This document shows positions 32,913 to 42,195 of a stretch of 64,000 nucleotides of DNA, in pieces. This DNA comes from Cryobacterium sp. Lineage in GTDB: Bacteria > Actinomycetota > Actinomycetes > Actinomycetales > Microbacteriaceae. The DNA is taken from assembly GCA_019638935.1 (NCBI GenBank), contig JAHBSW010000008.1, positions 20,850 through 84,849 of the forward strand. Direction: 5' to 3'. Each line of letters starts with the position of its first letter. Position 1 is the stretch's first letter. The position numbers and the translations under genes are program-made. The notes under the pieces were generated by a model. That model was given only the letters and a program-made list of their open reading frames with translations. It ran no database searches and was not told the DNA's origin.

Positions 32913-34313
32913 ATGAACGAAACGAGCCGCCAAGCCCAGCAGCAACGCGAGCACGTCGACGTGATCGTTGTGGGGGCTGGCGTAGCCGGGCTGACCACCG
33001 CCGGCATCCTCGCCCGAGAAGGCCTGCGGGTCGTGGTGCTCGAGGCGCGAGACCGCATTGGCGGGCGCACCCACACCGAGCGTGAGGGCGATCGTGTGAC
33101 CGATCTGGGCGCATCCTGGATCCACGGCATCACCGACGCGCCGGTCTACGAGGCGGCGCTCGCCTTCGGCATGCCGATGCTCGAGTTCACCGTCGGCAGC
33201 TTTCAGGTCGACGGGCGCCCCATCGCGTACTACGGTCCGGGCGGTCATCGACTGACGGATGCCGAGACCGCGGCGTTCGCGGCCGACGTGCACTTCTTCG
33301 ACGACGCCCTCATCGACACGATCGAGTCGAGCCTCGACGGCACCTCCTACGGCGACGTCGTCGAGACCACCCTGCAGCACATGAGGGCCCGGCACGGCTG
33401 GAGCGAGGATCGCGTTCTGCGGGTGCGCGAGTTCCTGCGGCACCGCAGTGAGGAGCAGTACGGCGTGCAGCCCGAGAACCTCGACGCCCACGGACTCGAC
33501 GACGACGTCGCGCACGGCGACGAGGTGGTGTTCCCGGATGGCTACGACCGGCTGGTGGCGCACCTCGCCGAGGGCCTCGACGTGCGCCTCGGGCACGTGG
33601 TGAGGCGTGTGCAGTGGCGTGATGCCGGCGACGAGAAAGACAGCCGCGGCGTGACCGTCACGACCTCGCGCGGTGATTTCACCGCCGCTCAGGCCGTCGT
33701 GACCGTGCCCGTCGGCGTGCTGCAGTCGAACGATTTCAGGATCGACCCGGCCCTTCCCGACCCATGGGCGGGGGCGCTCGCCCGGCTGCGCATGAACAGT
33801 TTCGAGAAGGTCTTTCTGCGCTTCTCCGAGCGGTTCTGGGACGAGGATGTCTACGCTATCCGACGCCAGGGCGAGGCCGCCGCGTGGTGGCACAGCTGGT
33901 ACGACCTCACCGCCCTGCACGACGCGCCCACGCTGCTGACCTTCGCCGCGGGGGATTGCGCACGAGAGACGCGAGAGTGGAGTGACGACCGGATCGCGGC
34001 ATCCGTTCTCGATGCCCTCCGCGAAATCTACGGCGAGCGCGTGACGAAGCCGACGAGCGTCACCGTGACCCGCTGGCAGGATGATCCTTACTCCCGTGGA
34101 TCCTACGCCTACATGACGGTGGGGGCGAAGATGGAGGACCGCGACCTGCTCGCGACCCCCATCGGCGGCGTGCTGCACATCGCGGGCGAGGCGACCTGGA
34201 CCGACGACCCCGCCACCGTCACCGCGGCGCTGTGCTCGGGTCAGCGCGCGGCGGAACAGGTTCTCGCACACGCCCGCCAGGCAGCGGCGAAGCCGAGCGA
34301 GTCAGGGACCTAG
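32913..34313 (+). CDS. FAD-dependent flavin monoamine oxidase
   Basis: This 466-residue protein has the dinucleotide-binding motif [23 protein letters not shown] and the amine-oxidase motif [25 protein letters not shown]. Near the C-terminus is the FAD-contacting [30 protein letters not shown], and [10 protein letters not shown] lies before it. It would oxidise a primary or polyamine to an aldehyde, producing H2O2; the substrate is not known. It faces a convergent LysR gene 20 bp away. Confidence 0.9.
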   Translation: MNETSRQAQQQREHVDVIVVGAGVAGLTTAGILAREGLRVVVLEARDRIGGRTHTEREGDRVTDLGASWIHGITDAPVYEAALAFGMPMLEFTVGSFQVDGRPIAYYGPGGHRLTDAETAAFAADVHFFDDALIDTIESSLDGTSYGDVVETTLQHMRARHGWSEDRVLRVREFLRHRSEEQYGVQPENLDAHGLDDDVAHGDEVVFPDGYDRLVAHLAEGLDVRLGHVVRRVQWRDAGDEKDSRGVTVTTSRGDFTAAQAVVTVPVGVLQSNDFRIDPALPDPWAGALARLRMNSFEKVFLRFSERFWDEDVYAIRRQGEAAAWWHSWYDLTALHDAPTLLTFAAGDCARETREWSDDRIAASVLDALREIYGERVTKPTSVTVTRWQDDPYSRGSYAYMTVGAKMEDRDLLATPIGGVLHIAGEATWTDDPATVTAALCSGQRAAEQVLAHARQAAAKPSESGT

Positions 34314-34333
34314 AGAGTCAGGCGCCGAGCGAG

Positions 34334-35326
34334 TCAACGGCCAGCAAGCGCAAGATTCGCGTCATCGAGCGGTTCGGTCGCGCCCGCCGCGATCCCGTCC
34401 AACCGCTCCGCGGCGACAGCCCGAAGCGTGTCGACGACGACCGCGGTTCCCGGGTCGAGCTGCGTGCCCGCCCGCGCGAGTGCGAACAGCACGCGAGACG
34501 CCGGCTGACCCAGCACCGGGCAGACCACGACATCCTGCTGCCGCAGGGGGAAGGCCAGGCGGGGGATGAGTGCGACGCCGACGCCTGCCGAGACGAGCGC
34601 GGCGACGGCGTCCCACTCCCTGCAGTGGTGGCGAGTGTCGGGAACGAAGCCGGCCGCTGCGCAGACGCCCGTGATGATGTGTGCGCAGCTGTCGCCCGGC
34701 TCGGCGCCGACCCACACCTCGCCCGCGAGGTCGGCGAGGCGCACGCCGTTCGGGTCCGCCAGCGGGTGGTCTGCGGGGAGTACGACGTCCATGACATCGG
34801 CGATGAGGTCGACGCGATGGTAGCGGGCATCCTGACGCGTCGGCGCACCGAGAAAGTCGCTCACCACGATGAGGTCGAGCTCGCCCGCGTCGAGCAGGGC
34901 GAGTCCCTCGTCACCGTCGAGCTCCGTGGCCCGAACCACCAGCTGCGGGCGCTCGTCGCGAAGCCGGGCGAGCGCGGGCGCCACGAGCGCGGCGATGCCG
35001 GTGGCGAGCGAGCCGACGCGCACCTCGCCGACCGTGCCCCCCGACCAGGATGCGAGAGCGGCGCGGGTCAACTCCAGCTGTTCCTGCACCGCGTCGGCGT
35101 GACTGAGCAGCAGGCGCGCCTGGCCGGTCAGTGACACGCCCCGCCCACGGCGCTCGAGCAGTGGCACCCCGAGCTCGCGCGAGAGTCCGGCGAGCTGCTG
35201 CGACACGGCGGACGGCGTGAGGTGCAGGGCCGCGGCAGCGGCGGTGACCGTGCCGCGCGCGGAGAGCTCCCTCAGCAGCCGGATCTTCCGCAAATCGATC
35301 GTGAAGTCCGAGCTATTGAATGTCAT
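34334..35326 (-). CDS. LysR-family transcriptional regulator
   Basis: This 330-residue protein has the N-terminal HTH LRKIRLLRELSARGTVTAAAAALHLTPSAVSQQLAGLS and the periplasmic-binding-like effector domain from residue 100. The start ATG at 35326 gives the usual family length; an extension upstream would cross the divergent promoter. It is divergent from a DMT transporter gene with 49 bp between starts, so it probably regulates that transporter. A CAAT-CCACA-ATTG inverted repeat (35359-35371) in the gap is a candidate operator. Confidence 0.9.
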   Translation of the reverse strand: MTFNSSDFTIDLRKIRLLRELSARGTVTAAAAALHLTPSAVSQQLAGLSRELGVPLLERRGRGVSLTGQARLLLSHADAVQEQLELTRAALASWSGGTVGEVRVGSLATGIAALVAPALARLRDERPQLVVRATELDGDEGLALLDAGELDLIVVSDFLGAPTRQDARYHRVDLIADVMDVVLPADHPLADPNGVRLADLAGEVWVGAEPGDSCAHIITGVCAAAGFVPDTRHHCREWDAVAALVSAGVGVALIPRLAFPLRQQDVVVCPVLGQPASRVLFALARAGTQLDPGTAVVVDTLRAVAAERLDGIAAGATEPLDDANLALAGR

Positions 35327-35358
35327 GAGAAAATCATCGATGGACTGAACGGTCGTGT

Positions 35359-35371
35359 CAATCCACAATTG
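35359..35371. promoter_or_regulatory. Candidate LysR operator
   Basis: CAAT (35359-35362) and ATTG (35368-35371) form a short inverted repeat with a 5-nt spacer between the divergent LysR and transporter starts. Weak evidence. Confidence 0.3.
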
Positions 35372-35375
35372 TTCT

Positions 35376-36380
35376 ATGACTCGTCGTGGCATCGTGCTCT
35401 TCGCCGCCCTCGGACTCATCTGGGGCGTCCCTTACCTCTTCATCAAGATCGCGGTCGCCGAACTCTCCCCGGAGATGCTCGTGCTCGCGCGCTGCGCGAT
35501 CGCCGCCGCGCTGCTGCTGCCGCTCGCCGCATATCGCCGCGCCATCCTGCCGGTGCTGCGCCGCTGGAAACCGCTGCTGGCCTTCGCGGTCGCCGAGATC
35601 GTGCTGCCCTGGTACTTCCTCAACGCCGCCGAGCAGCGGCTGCCCAGCTCGACCGCGGGGCTGCTGCTCTCGGTGGTGCCGCTCGCGGCAGTCGGGGTGG
35701 CCTTCGCACTCGGTCGCCGAGACCGCATCACCACCGTCAACGCGGTCGGCATCGCCGTCGGGATGGTGGGCGTGGCCGCCATCGTCGGCCTCGACCTCGG
35801 CGGATCCGACCTCATCGGCGTCGCCCAGCTGATCATCGTCGTGATCGGCTACGCGGTCGGCCCCGTCATCCTGGCGCGCTGGATGTCGGACCTCCCCGGG
35901 GTGGGCGTCATGGCCGCTGCGCTCGCGATCAGCGCCGTGCTGTCTGTGCCGATCGTGCTGTTCACGGGCGGCTGGCCGACCGCGATGCCGTCGACTCCGG
36001 TGATCGTCTCGGTGCTCGTGCTCGCGGCGTTCTGCAGCGCGCTCGCCTTCCTCATGATGTTCGCCCTCATCGCCGAGATCGGGCCGATCCGGATGACGGC
36101 GATCACCTACGTGAACCCGGCGGTCGCCGTGCTCGCCGGGGCACTCGTGCTCGGAGAGCAGGTCACGGTGTGGACGATCGCGGGGTTCGCGCTCATCCTG
36201 CTCGGGTGCTGGCTCGTGACGAAGCCGGACCGATCCGGGCCGCACGCCGACCCGTCCCGTAAGCTCGACCCCAGCATCCACGAACCTGCTGCCCAGGAGA
36301 ATCGAGACGACGATGTCCTTTCAGGCCTACCTCGACACGATCGAGGAGAAGACCGGGTTGACTCCGCGGCAGCTCGTTGA
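35376..36380 (+). CDS. EamA/DMT-superfamily transporter
   Basis: This 334-residue protein has about ten membrane helices in two EamA repeats (FAALGLIWGVPYLFIKIA; ITYVNPAVAVLAGALVLGEQ). It probably exports a metabolite controlled by the divergent LysR protein. The C-terminal 45 residues after LVTKPDRSG are hydrophilic and run 68 bp into the next gene, which is atypical; a lost stop or frameshift near 36240 is likely. The start ATG at 35376 follows the family N-terminus. Confidence 0.85.
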   Translation: MTRRGIVLFAALGLIWGVPYLFIKIAVAELSPEMLVLARCAIAAALLLPLAAYRRAILPVLRRWKPLLAFAVAEIVLPWYFLNAAEQRLPSSTAGLLLSVVPLAAVGVAFALGRRDRITTVNAVGIAVGMVGVAAIVGLDLGGSDLIGVAQLIIVVIGYAVGPVILARWMSDLPGVGVMAAALAISAVLSVPIVLFTGGWPTAMPSTPVIVSVLVLAAFCSALAFLMMFALIAEIGPIRMTAITYVNPAVAVLAGALVLGEQVTVWTIAGFALILLGCWLVTKPDRSGPHADPSRKLDPSIHEPAAQENRDDDVLSGLPRHDRGEDRVDSAAAR

Positions 36381-36612
36381 GCTGGCCACCGAACGCGGGT
36401 TCGACGGGCCGAACGTCAAGGCGGGTGAGATCCTCGCCTGGCTGAAGAACGACTACGAGCTCGGCCGTGGCCACGGCATGGCGCTCGTGCACGTCATCAA
36501 GAACGGCCCCACGATCGATGCCAAGCACGTCGGCAGCACGGGCAGCCATCGCGACGAGTCCGACACGCTGTGGCTCGACGGCAAGGCCAGCGACCCGGCC
36601 CGGCAGACCTAG
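36313..36612 (+). CDS. DUF4287 domain protein
   Basis: This 99-residue protein, MSFQAYLDTIEEKTGLTPRQLVELATERGF..., matches DUF4287 in length and motif (AGEILAWLKNDYELGRGHGMALVHVIKNG). Function is unknown; related domains occur next to DUF5655. CAGGAGAA about 10 nt upstream is a good ribosome site, which supports this start even though it lies inside the end of the transporter ORF. Confidence 0.88.
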   Translation: MSFQAYLDTIEEKTGLTPRQLVELATERGFDGPNVKAGEILAWLKNDYELGRGHGMALVHVIKNGPTIDAKHVGSTGSHRDESDTLWLDGKASDPARQT

Positions 36613-36616
36613 CTGC

Positions 36617-37357
36617 ATGACCGACAGCCCGGCCGAGGTTCGCATCGGCGATCACGCACTCGTCGTCTCCGACAAGGGCTCCGCCGGCGGCCCCGCATTT
36701 CTGCTCGTGCACGGCATCGGGATGGGCCGGGATGCGTACGTCGAGTTCATCGATGCCCTCTCCGAACGGGGACGCATCCTCGCGCTCGACCTGCCCGGTT
36801 TCGGTGACGCGCCGAAACCGCCCCGCTCGCTGACAATCCCGCAGCTCGCCGACCTGGTCGCCGCGTTCCTCGCCGAATGGCGGGTGGGTCAGGTCGTCGC
36901 CGTCGGGCACTCCATGGGCACCCAGGTCGTCGCCGAGCTCGCGGTGCGCCATCCGCAGAGCGTCTCCAATCTCGTGCTCATCGGACCCACCGTCAACGAC
37001 CGTGAGCGAACCGCCGCATGGCAGGTGTGGCGGATGGTTCAGGACCTGTTCGGTGAGCACCCCAAGGTGATCATCCGCGGTCTCTGGCTGTATCTGAAGA
37101 CGGGGCCGACCTGGTTCATCGCCAAGTTCCGCACCATGATGGCGCACCGCATCGAAGACATCCTCCCTCGGATCGCGGTGCCGACGCTCGTGATGCGGGG
37201 CCGCGACGACCGGGTGTGCCCCGCCGAGTGGGTGCAGCGGGTCGCGGCGGCGATCCCGGATGCTCAGTACGAGGAGGTAGCCGGAAAGGGTCATGAAGCG
37301 ATGATCCGCTCGGCGGAGCCGGTGGCCGAACTCATCGTGGGGTTCGTGCGCGCGTGA
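36617..37357 (+). CDS. Alpha/beta hydrolase
   Basis: This 246-residue protein has the oxyanion-hole HG motif LLVHGIGMGRDAY, the nucleophile elbow VAVGHSMGTQV, the acid in MRGRDDRVCP and the His in VAGKGHEAMI. The substrate cannot be told. The TGA overlaps the GTG start of a second hydrolase, so they form an operon. Confidence 0.87.
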   Translation: MTDSPAEVRIGDHALVVSDKGSAGGPAFLLVHGIGMGRDAYVEFIDALSERGRILALDLPGFGDAPKPPRSLTIPQLADLVAAFLAEWRVGQVVAVGHSMGTQVVAELAVRHPQSVSNLVLIGPTVNDRERTAAWQVWRMVQDLFGEHPKVIIRGLWLYLKTGPTWFIAKFRTMMAHRIEDILPRIAVPTLVMRGRDDRVCPAEWVQRVAAAIPDAQYEEVAGKGHEAMIRSAEPVAELIVGFVRA

Positions 37358-38085
37358 ACTGGGTCGCGAAAGGCTGGTGGTGGTTTCTCGACTACCTGTG
37401 GGCGCTTCGCGGCCAGTGGCGCGGTCTGCTGCGACCGAGAGCGCCCCACCGGTTCGGCGAGGGAGATCCGGCACTTCCTACCGTCGTGCTGATTCCCGGC
37501 GTATACGAGCGCTGGTCGTTCCTCGCGCCCGTGGCCGACCATCTGAACGAGCGCGGCCATCGCATCCTGACCCTCCCGGGTCTGCGCGACAACCGGATGC
37601 CGGTGCTGGACGCCGCCGAGGCATCCGCCGCGGCCCTCATCGTCGACGCGCAGCGCTCGGATGCCGAGCGTCGCTACGTGCTCCTCGGCCACAGCAAGGG
37701 CGGACTGATCGGCAAACTGCTGCTCGGTGGCACGATGCATAGCGGCACGATGCCTCCGATCCTCGGACTCGTCGCCATCGCTACCCCGTTCACGGGTTCG
37801 CGCTACGCGAGGCGTCTGCCCAGCCGCACGCTGCGGGGGCTCTCGCCCGTCGATGACACGATCCGGATGCTTGCCCGGAACGCCGAGATCAACGCACGAG
37901 TGGTGGCCATCCAGCCGCGCTTCGATCCGCACATCCCCGGTGATCGCTCACTGCCGGGCGCGGAGAACGTGGTGCTTCGTGCCTCCGGGCACTTTCGGAT
38001 TCTGGGGAGGCCCGAGACGTTCCGTGTCGTTCACGAAGCGATCGAGCGCTTAGCTGGCGGGGCGGGCGGCCCGGCGCGGCAGTAG
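37354..38085 (+). CDS. Alpha/beta hydrolase, lipase-like
   Basis: This 243-residue protein has LIPGVYERWSFL at the oxyanion hole, nucleophile elbow VLLGHSKGGLIG, LVAIATPFTGSRYARR as in triacylglycerol-lipase-like proteins, and a His in LRASGHFRILG. The N-terminus is Trp-rich (NWVAKGWWWFLDYLWALRG) and may associate with membrane. It starts at GTG 37354 overlapping the previous stop. Confidence 0.83.
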   Translation: MNWVAKGWWWFLDYLWALRGQWRGLLRPRAPHRFGEGDPALPTVVLIPGVYERWSFLAPVADHLNERGHRILTLPGLRDNRMPVLDAAEASAAALIVDAQRSDAERRYVLLGHSKGGLIGKLLLGGTMHSGTMPPILGLVAIATPFTGSRYARRLPSRTLRGLSPVDDTIRMLARNAEINARVVAIQPRFDPHIPGDRSLPGAENVVLRASGHFRILGRPETFRVVHEAIERLAGGAGGPARQ

Positions 38086-38128
38086 TTGGTCCACTGGGCA
38101 CTGCTCGTTGCTCATTGCACGCTGCTCA
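38086..38128. repeat. Low-complexity CTGCTCATT-type tract
   Basis: Between convergent genes lies CACTGCTCGTTGCTCATTG and similar short imperfect units repeated about four times (CTGCTC, TTGCTCATT, CTGCTCATTA, CTCACTGCTC). Confidence 0.5.
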
Positions 38129-38986
38129 TTACTCACTGCTCTGCGCGAGCTCACGGATGGTGTGCTCCGCCATCCGGTGAAAGCTCGCGTCGTCGGCACC
38201 GAGCAGAAGGCCGGCCATCGCGGCCGCCCAGCCACGCGCGCGCAACCAGGTCGCCTCGTCGTACCGTTCGCCCACATGCTGGCGGAAGCGAGCGCGTCCT
38301 ACCGGGGTGAACATGAGCCAGGCCGCCGCGAGATCGCAGGCGGGATCGCCCGAGCCGAGGTCGCCGAAGTCGATGAGGGCGACGATGCGATCGCCCTCGA
38401 GCACGATGTTTCCGGGGTGCACATCTCCGTGAACCCAGACGGGCGGAGCCGACCACGCGGGCGCATCCACGGCATTCGACCACTCGAGAAGCAGCCGGGG
38501 GTGATTTGCCAATCGTTTGCGCGCAACGTCATCGCGGTCGGCCATGGGAACACCGCGCACCGGATTGATCGGAGCATCCGGGGGCGAGGGAGCGTGGAGG
38601 GCGAGCAGTGCCTCCGCGAGCTGCTCCGCCACCGCGTCACGCCGCGTGGCGTTCAGATCGTTCGCTCGCTGGCCGCGGAACCAGGGGAGGATGCTCCAGT
38701 GCCACGGGTAGCCCTCGCCGGGTCTGCCCGCCGCGATCGGCACCGGAATCGGAACGGGGATTCGCTCGGCGAGCAGGGGAAGCCAGCGCTGCTCCTTCTC
38801 GATGAGCGCCGCGGCGAGCTCGCGCCGGGGGAGGCGAACGGCGAGCTCGTCGCCGAGGCGGTACACGTCGTTGTCCCATCCGTGGGCGACACGTCTCAAA
38901 GGCGCGCGCAGGTGGGGATGCTGGGTCGCGATGAGGCGGTCGACATCCTCGGCGGTGAGAGTGATCTCTGCGGGTGGCTCGCTCAT
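38129..38986 (-). CDS. Aminoglycoside phosphotransferase family kinase
   Basis: This 285-residue protein has the APH/choline-kinase fold: VAHGWDNDVYRLGDELAVRLPRR (nucleotide-binding strands and Lys/Arg), the catalytic loop VWVHGDVHPGNIVLEGD and the DFG-equivalent LIDFGDLGSGDPACDLA. Such proteins phosphorylate sugars, aminoglycosides or macrolides; a resistance role cannot be claimed from sequence. The ATG at 38986 gives the usual family length. It ends convergent to the hydrolase operon and starts 18 bp after mgtE ends. Confidence 0.88.
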   Translation of the reverse strand: MSEPPAEITLTAEDVDRLIATQHPHLRAPLRRVAHGWDNDVYRLGDELAVRLPRRELAAALIEKEQRWLPLLAERIPVPIPVPIAAGRPGEGYPWHWSILPWFRGQRANDLNATRRDAVAEQLAEALLALHAPSPPDAPINPVRGVPMADRDDVARKRLANHPRLLLEWSNAVDAPAWSAPPVWVHGDVHPGNIVLEGDRIVALIDFGDLGSGDPACDLAAAWLMFTPVGRARFRQHVGERYDEATWLRARGWAAAMAGLLLGADDASFHRMAEHTIRELAQSSE

Positions 38987-39003
38987 CGGTGTCGGTGCCG
39001 GTG

Positions 39004-40341
39004 TCAGATGCCGAGCACGGCCTTCGCGATGAGGAAGTAGATGACGAGGCCGGTCGCGTCGACGAAGGTGCTGATGAAGGGTGCGGAGACGATCGCCGGG
39101 TCGACGCGCGCCGCTCGCGCGCCGAGCGGGATGGCGCCACCGACCGCCGCGGCGAGAGTTCCGATGGCGGTCACGGTGAACAGGAGAACAAGCGCGATGT
39201 CGGGGCCGACGAGCAGCATGGCCGGCACGAAGCCCACGAGTCCGAGCGTGCCGCCGAGGAGCATGCCGACGCGAAGCTCCCGAAACAGCACGCGGAACAG
39301 GTCGCGCGGCCGCACCTCTTTCGTTGCGAGTGCGCGGGTGATCGTCGTCGCCGCCTGCGAGCCGATGTTGCCGCCGGCGCCGATGAGCATCGGGATGAAG
39401 AGGGCGAGCGCGAGGGACTGCTCGAGGGTCGGGGCGAAGACGTCCTGCACCGCCACGGTGAGGGTGGACGCTCCCACCAAGACGAACAGCCACACCACAC
39501 GGCTGCGCACCACTGCGAGGAGTCGCGCGGAGAGGTAGGGCTGCCGCAGCGGTTCCGCTCCACCCGTGCGTGCGGCATCCTCGGCCTCGGCGGCGGCGAG
39601 GATCGCGGCCGCGTCGTCGAAGGTGAAGATGCCGACGAGTCGTCCCTCCGAATCGACGACGGCGGTGGCGATGACGTCGGCATCGACGACCCGACGTGCG
39701 GCCTCCTCCTCCGGGTCGCCGACCGAGATGAGGATCGGTTCGTGCATGAGGTCGCCGACGACGGCTTGCGGATGCGCGAGCAGCAGGTCGCGCAGCTCGA
39801 TCGCGCCGACCACGACGCGGTTCTCCCCGGCCACGGGAAGAAAATAGAGGGTCTCGGCGTCGTGGCCCGCCGCGCGGATGTGATCGAGTGCTTCCGCCGC
39901 GGTCATCGTCTCGAGCACTTTGATGTACTCGGGGCTCATGCGTCGCCCGACGCTGCCCGCCGGAAAGCCCAGCAGGGTCGCGGTGAGTTCGCGCTCGCGC
40001 GCCGAGAGCCCCTGAAGGAGTTTCTTCGTCACGTTCGCGGGCAGTTCGTCGAACAGGGTGACGCGGTCGTCGGGGTCGAGCTCCTCGATGAGCTGGCTGA
40101 CGCGCTCGTCGCGCAGACTGCCGAGCAACTCGGTCGCGAGTCCCGGTTCGAGCGACTCGAAGACCGCGAGGGCGCGCTCCTTGGGCAGGAGGCGGAACAG
40201 GATCGCGCGACGGCGCGAACCGGTTCGCCCGAACAGGGCGACGACATCGGAGTCCCGCACATCGCCCAGCGCCTGCCCCAGAGTGCTGAGGTCGCTCATC
40301 GTGCCGGTCTCGAGGGTGCTCAGTGCGGTGCGCTCGGCCAT
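39004..40341 (-). CDS. mgtE: MgtE-family magnesium transporter
   Basis: This 445-residue protein has an N-terminal MgtE_N helical domain (PKERALAVFESLEPGLATELLGSL), two CBS domains (about residues 130-250), and five membrane helices containing PMLIGAGGNIGSQAATTITRALA, the Mg2+ channel signature. It imports Mg2+ under control of the cytosolic domain. The ATG at 40341 with GAAGGG upstream is chosen over the long in-frame extension. No M-box riboswitch was seen upstream. Confidence 0.93.
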   Translation of the reverse strand: MAERTALSTLETGTMSDLSTLGQALGDVRDSDVVALFGRTGSRRRAILFRLLPKERALAVFESLEPGLATELLGSLRDERVSQLIEELDPDDRVTLFDELPANVTKKLLQGLSARERELTATLLGFPAGSVGRRMSPEYIKVLETMTAAEALDHIRAAGHDAETLYFLPVAGENRVVVGAIELRDLLLAHPQAVVGDLMHEPILISVGDPEEEAARRVVDADVIATAVVDSEGRLVGIFTFDDAAAILAAAEAEDAARTGGAEPLRQPYLSARLLAVVRSRVVWLFVLVGASTLTVAVQDVFAPTLEQSLALALFIPMLIGAGGNIGSQAATTITRALATKEVRPRDLFRVLFRELRVGMLLGGTLGLVGFVPAMLLVGPDIALVLLFTVTAIGTLAAAVGGAIPLGARAARVDPAIVSAPFISTFVDATGLVIYFLIAKAVLGI

Positions 40342-40529
40342 GGCAGTCCCTTCTGTCGCGACTGGTCGATCCGCGAACCAGCGTAGCCGTGAGCGTGCGC
40401 GCCCCTGCGACGCACGCCGAGCGTGAGCGCCGCCGACGCCGTGACGGTCGAGCACCGGCTGGTCCCTGCTCGAACTCGCCTGCTAGCATCGCGGCAGAGC
40501 GCCTGGCTCGTGAACAGAGGAGATCACTC

Positions 40530-40979
40530 GTGACGTCAACACCGGAAGAGGCTCCAGCAACTCGGGTCGCACCGCGGTCGCGGGCGCTCAAGCTCGTCGG
40601 TCTCGCGGGCATCGCGGGCGGTATCGTCTTCGTGCTCGTCGGGGTGCTCATCTGGGTCGCGGTGGCCACTCAGCTTCGCGCCGAGAACATCGTGATCCCT
40701 CCCGACGCCATCGCATTCCAGGGCCAGACCGTGAGCGGCCCGCTCACCGCGTATGTTCAGGCCGACATCATCCAGCGCCATGCACTGGAGCTGAGCGACG
40801 GGCGCACCTACGCGGAACTCGATCGTGACGACCCCGCCCGCGCCACGATGATGAACGCGTCCTTTCTGCGGGCGTCTCTCTTCACCTCCGTCGTCTCCTT
40901 CGGCGTTGCCGCCTTCGCGATCGGCGTGGGGCTGCTGTTCGTGCTGTTCGGATGGGCTGTGCGCCGACTCGCCCCCTAG
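40530..40979 (+). CDS. Membrane protein of unknown function
   Basis: This 149-residue protein has two membrane helices (LVGLAGIAGGIVFVLVGVLIWVAVA and VSFGVAAFAIGVGLLFVLFGWAV) around an outer loop of about 60 residues. It is conserved-looking in actinobacteria but not named. The GTG start at 40530 has a strong ribosome site AGAGGAGA 8 nt upstream. It is divergent from mgtE. Confidence 0.75.
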   Translation: MTSTPEEAPATRVAPRSRALKLVGLAGIAGGIVFVLVGVLIWVAVATQLRAENIVIPPDAIAFQGQTVSGPLTAYVQADIIQRHALELSDGRTYAELDRDDPARATMMNASFLRASLFTSVVSFGVAAFAIGVGLLFVLFGWAVRRLAP

Positions 40980-41111
40980 GCTCCTCGTCCGCGAGCGAGC
41001 TGGTCTCGCAGGGTCGGCGATCGCCGAATCGGTCAGGATTGAAGAAGCGCCGGATGCCTATTCCGCCTACCGTTGAATCGAAGCCCGAAGAACGAGTGGA
41101 GGAGACCGACC

Positions 41112-41564
41112 ATGGCCAGCGCCGACAACGACGGAGCTTTCTCGGAGCAGGAGCGCCTCTCGATCAGGGAGCGCGCCAAGGAGCTCAAGACCGAGGCGAA
41201 GCGCTCCAAAGCCGCCGATAAGGCCGCCGCCGACCTGAAGGACCAACTGACGAAGATCGCGAGCATGCCCGACGGGGACCGCCAGATGGCGGAGCGGCTG
41301 CATGAGATCGTCACACGGGTCGCACCCGAGTTGAGTCCGAAGCTGTACTACGGTCAGCCCGGGTACTCGCGGGACGGCAAGGTGCTCGTCTTCTTTCGCA
41401 GCGGGCAGATGGACAAGGAGCGCTACTCGACCCTCGGGTTCAGTCAGCAGGCGCAGCTGGACAGCGCCGACGGCTTCTGGCCGAGCGCCTACGCGCTCAC
41501 GGAACCCACCGCGACGGCGTGGAAGCAGGTCGAGGAGCTTGTGAAGGCCGCCACCACGAACTAG
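41112..41564 (+). CDS. DUF1801 (YdhG-like) family protein
   Basis: This 150-residue protein has an N-terminal charged coiled coil (REKAKE-type, residues 10-50) and a YdhG/DUF1801 core with ELSPKLYYGQPGYSRDGKVLVFFRSG and STLGFSQQAQLD. Function is unknown; related proteins may bind metals. The ATG at 41112 is preceded by GGAGGAGA. Its stop overlaps the convergent CGNR gene by 4 bp. Confidence 0.82.
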   Translation: MASADNDGAFSEQERLSIRERAKELKTEAKRSKAADKAAADLKDQLTKIASMPDGDRQMAERLHEIVTRVAPELSPKLYYGQPGYSRDGKVLVFFRSGQMDKERYSTLGFSQQAQLDSADGFWPSAYALTEPTATAWKQVEELVKAATTN

Positions 41565-42112
41565 TTCTGCGCGACCCGAGCCCGGTGCTCGATCATGTTG
41601 ACGCGGTTGCTGCAGCGCACACTGCAGAACCGTTTCGAGCCGTTGCGGGACAGGTCGACGAAGACTCCCGTGCAGTCCTCCGCCGCGCACGATCGAAGCC
41701 GTTCCCACTCGTTCGAGCGGATCACGTCGAGCAGGCCCATTGCGACCTCGACCCTGATGCGCTCGGCGAGCGGGGCCGACAGGGCGACGGCGTGAACGTG
41801 CCAGTCGAGTCCGTCGTGGCGCACGAGAAACGGCATCGCCGAGGCGTCGCTGAGCAGTCGGTTCACATGCGGCACCGCGTCGTCACGCCGCAGCTCCCAC
41901 AGGTCGTGAATCTGGCTGCGGGTCTCGACGACCTCGGCGAGTTCGGCGTCGTCGCGATCGAACCGTCCCCGGTAGCCCTGCTGGTCGAGAAACTCGGTCA
42001 ACTGGCGGGGTGATGCCAGCTCGTCGTCACCGCTCCGGGAGGCACCCGGATGCGTGTTGGCGAGCGCGGCGGCGAAAACCAGCGAGTCGATCGTGTCAGG
42101 GGCAAAAAGCAA
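41561..42112 (-). CDS. CGNR zinc-finger transcriptional regulator
   Basis: This 183-residue protein opens with MLFAPDTIDSLVFAAALANT, the usual N-terminus (so the TTG at 42112 is accepted). It ends with a zinc finger of CGNR type: RLRSCAAEDCTGVFVDLSRNGSKRFCSVRCSNRVNM, where the CGNR box reads CSNR. It is divergent from the DMT transporter gene at 42196 with 83 bp between starts and is a likely regulator of it. Confidence 0.9.
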   Translation of the reverse strand: MLFAPDTIDSLVFAAALANTHPGASRSGDDELASPRQLTEFLDQQGYRGRFDRDDAELAEVVETRSQIHDLWELRRDDAVPHVNRLLSDASAMPFLVRHDGLDWHVHAVALSAPLAERIRVEVAMGLLDVIRSNEWERLRSCAAEDCTGVFVDLSRNGSKRFCSVRCSNRVNMIEHRARVAQN

Positions 42113-42195
42113 TTTGACTCCTTACGAGCTCGACTCTAGTGTTGTGAGCCACCGCAGTCAACACGGGGCGAAGCCCCTCTTCTCTAAGGCATCCC

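Noticed and set aside
38129-38986. Aminoglycoside resistance gene
   Set aside because: The fold is shared by many kinases of other small molecules; resistance cannot be inferred from these motifs.
40342-40529. M-box riboswitch upstream of mgtE
   Set aside because: No conserved M-box stems are visible, and the region is short and shared with a divergent gene.
38129-40669. Very long minus-strand open frame of 846 codons
   Set aside because: Only its 3' part (38129-38986) is the phosphotransferase; the rest is the out-of-frame shadow of mgtE.
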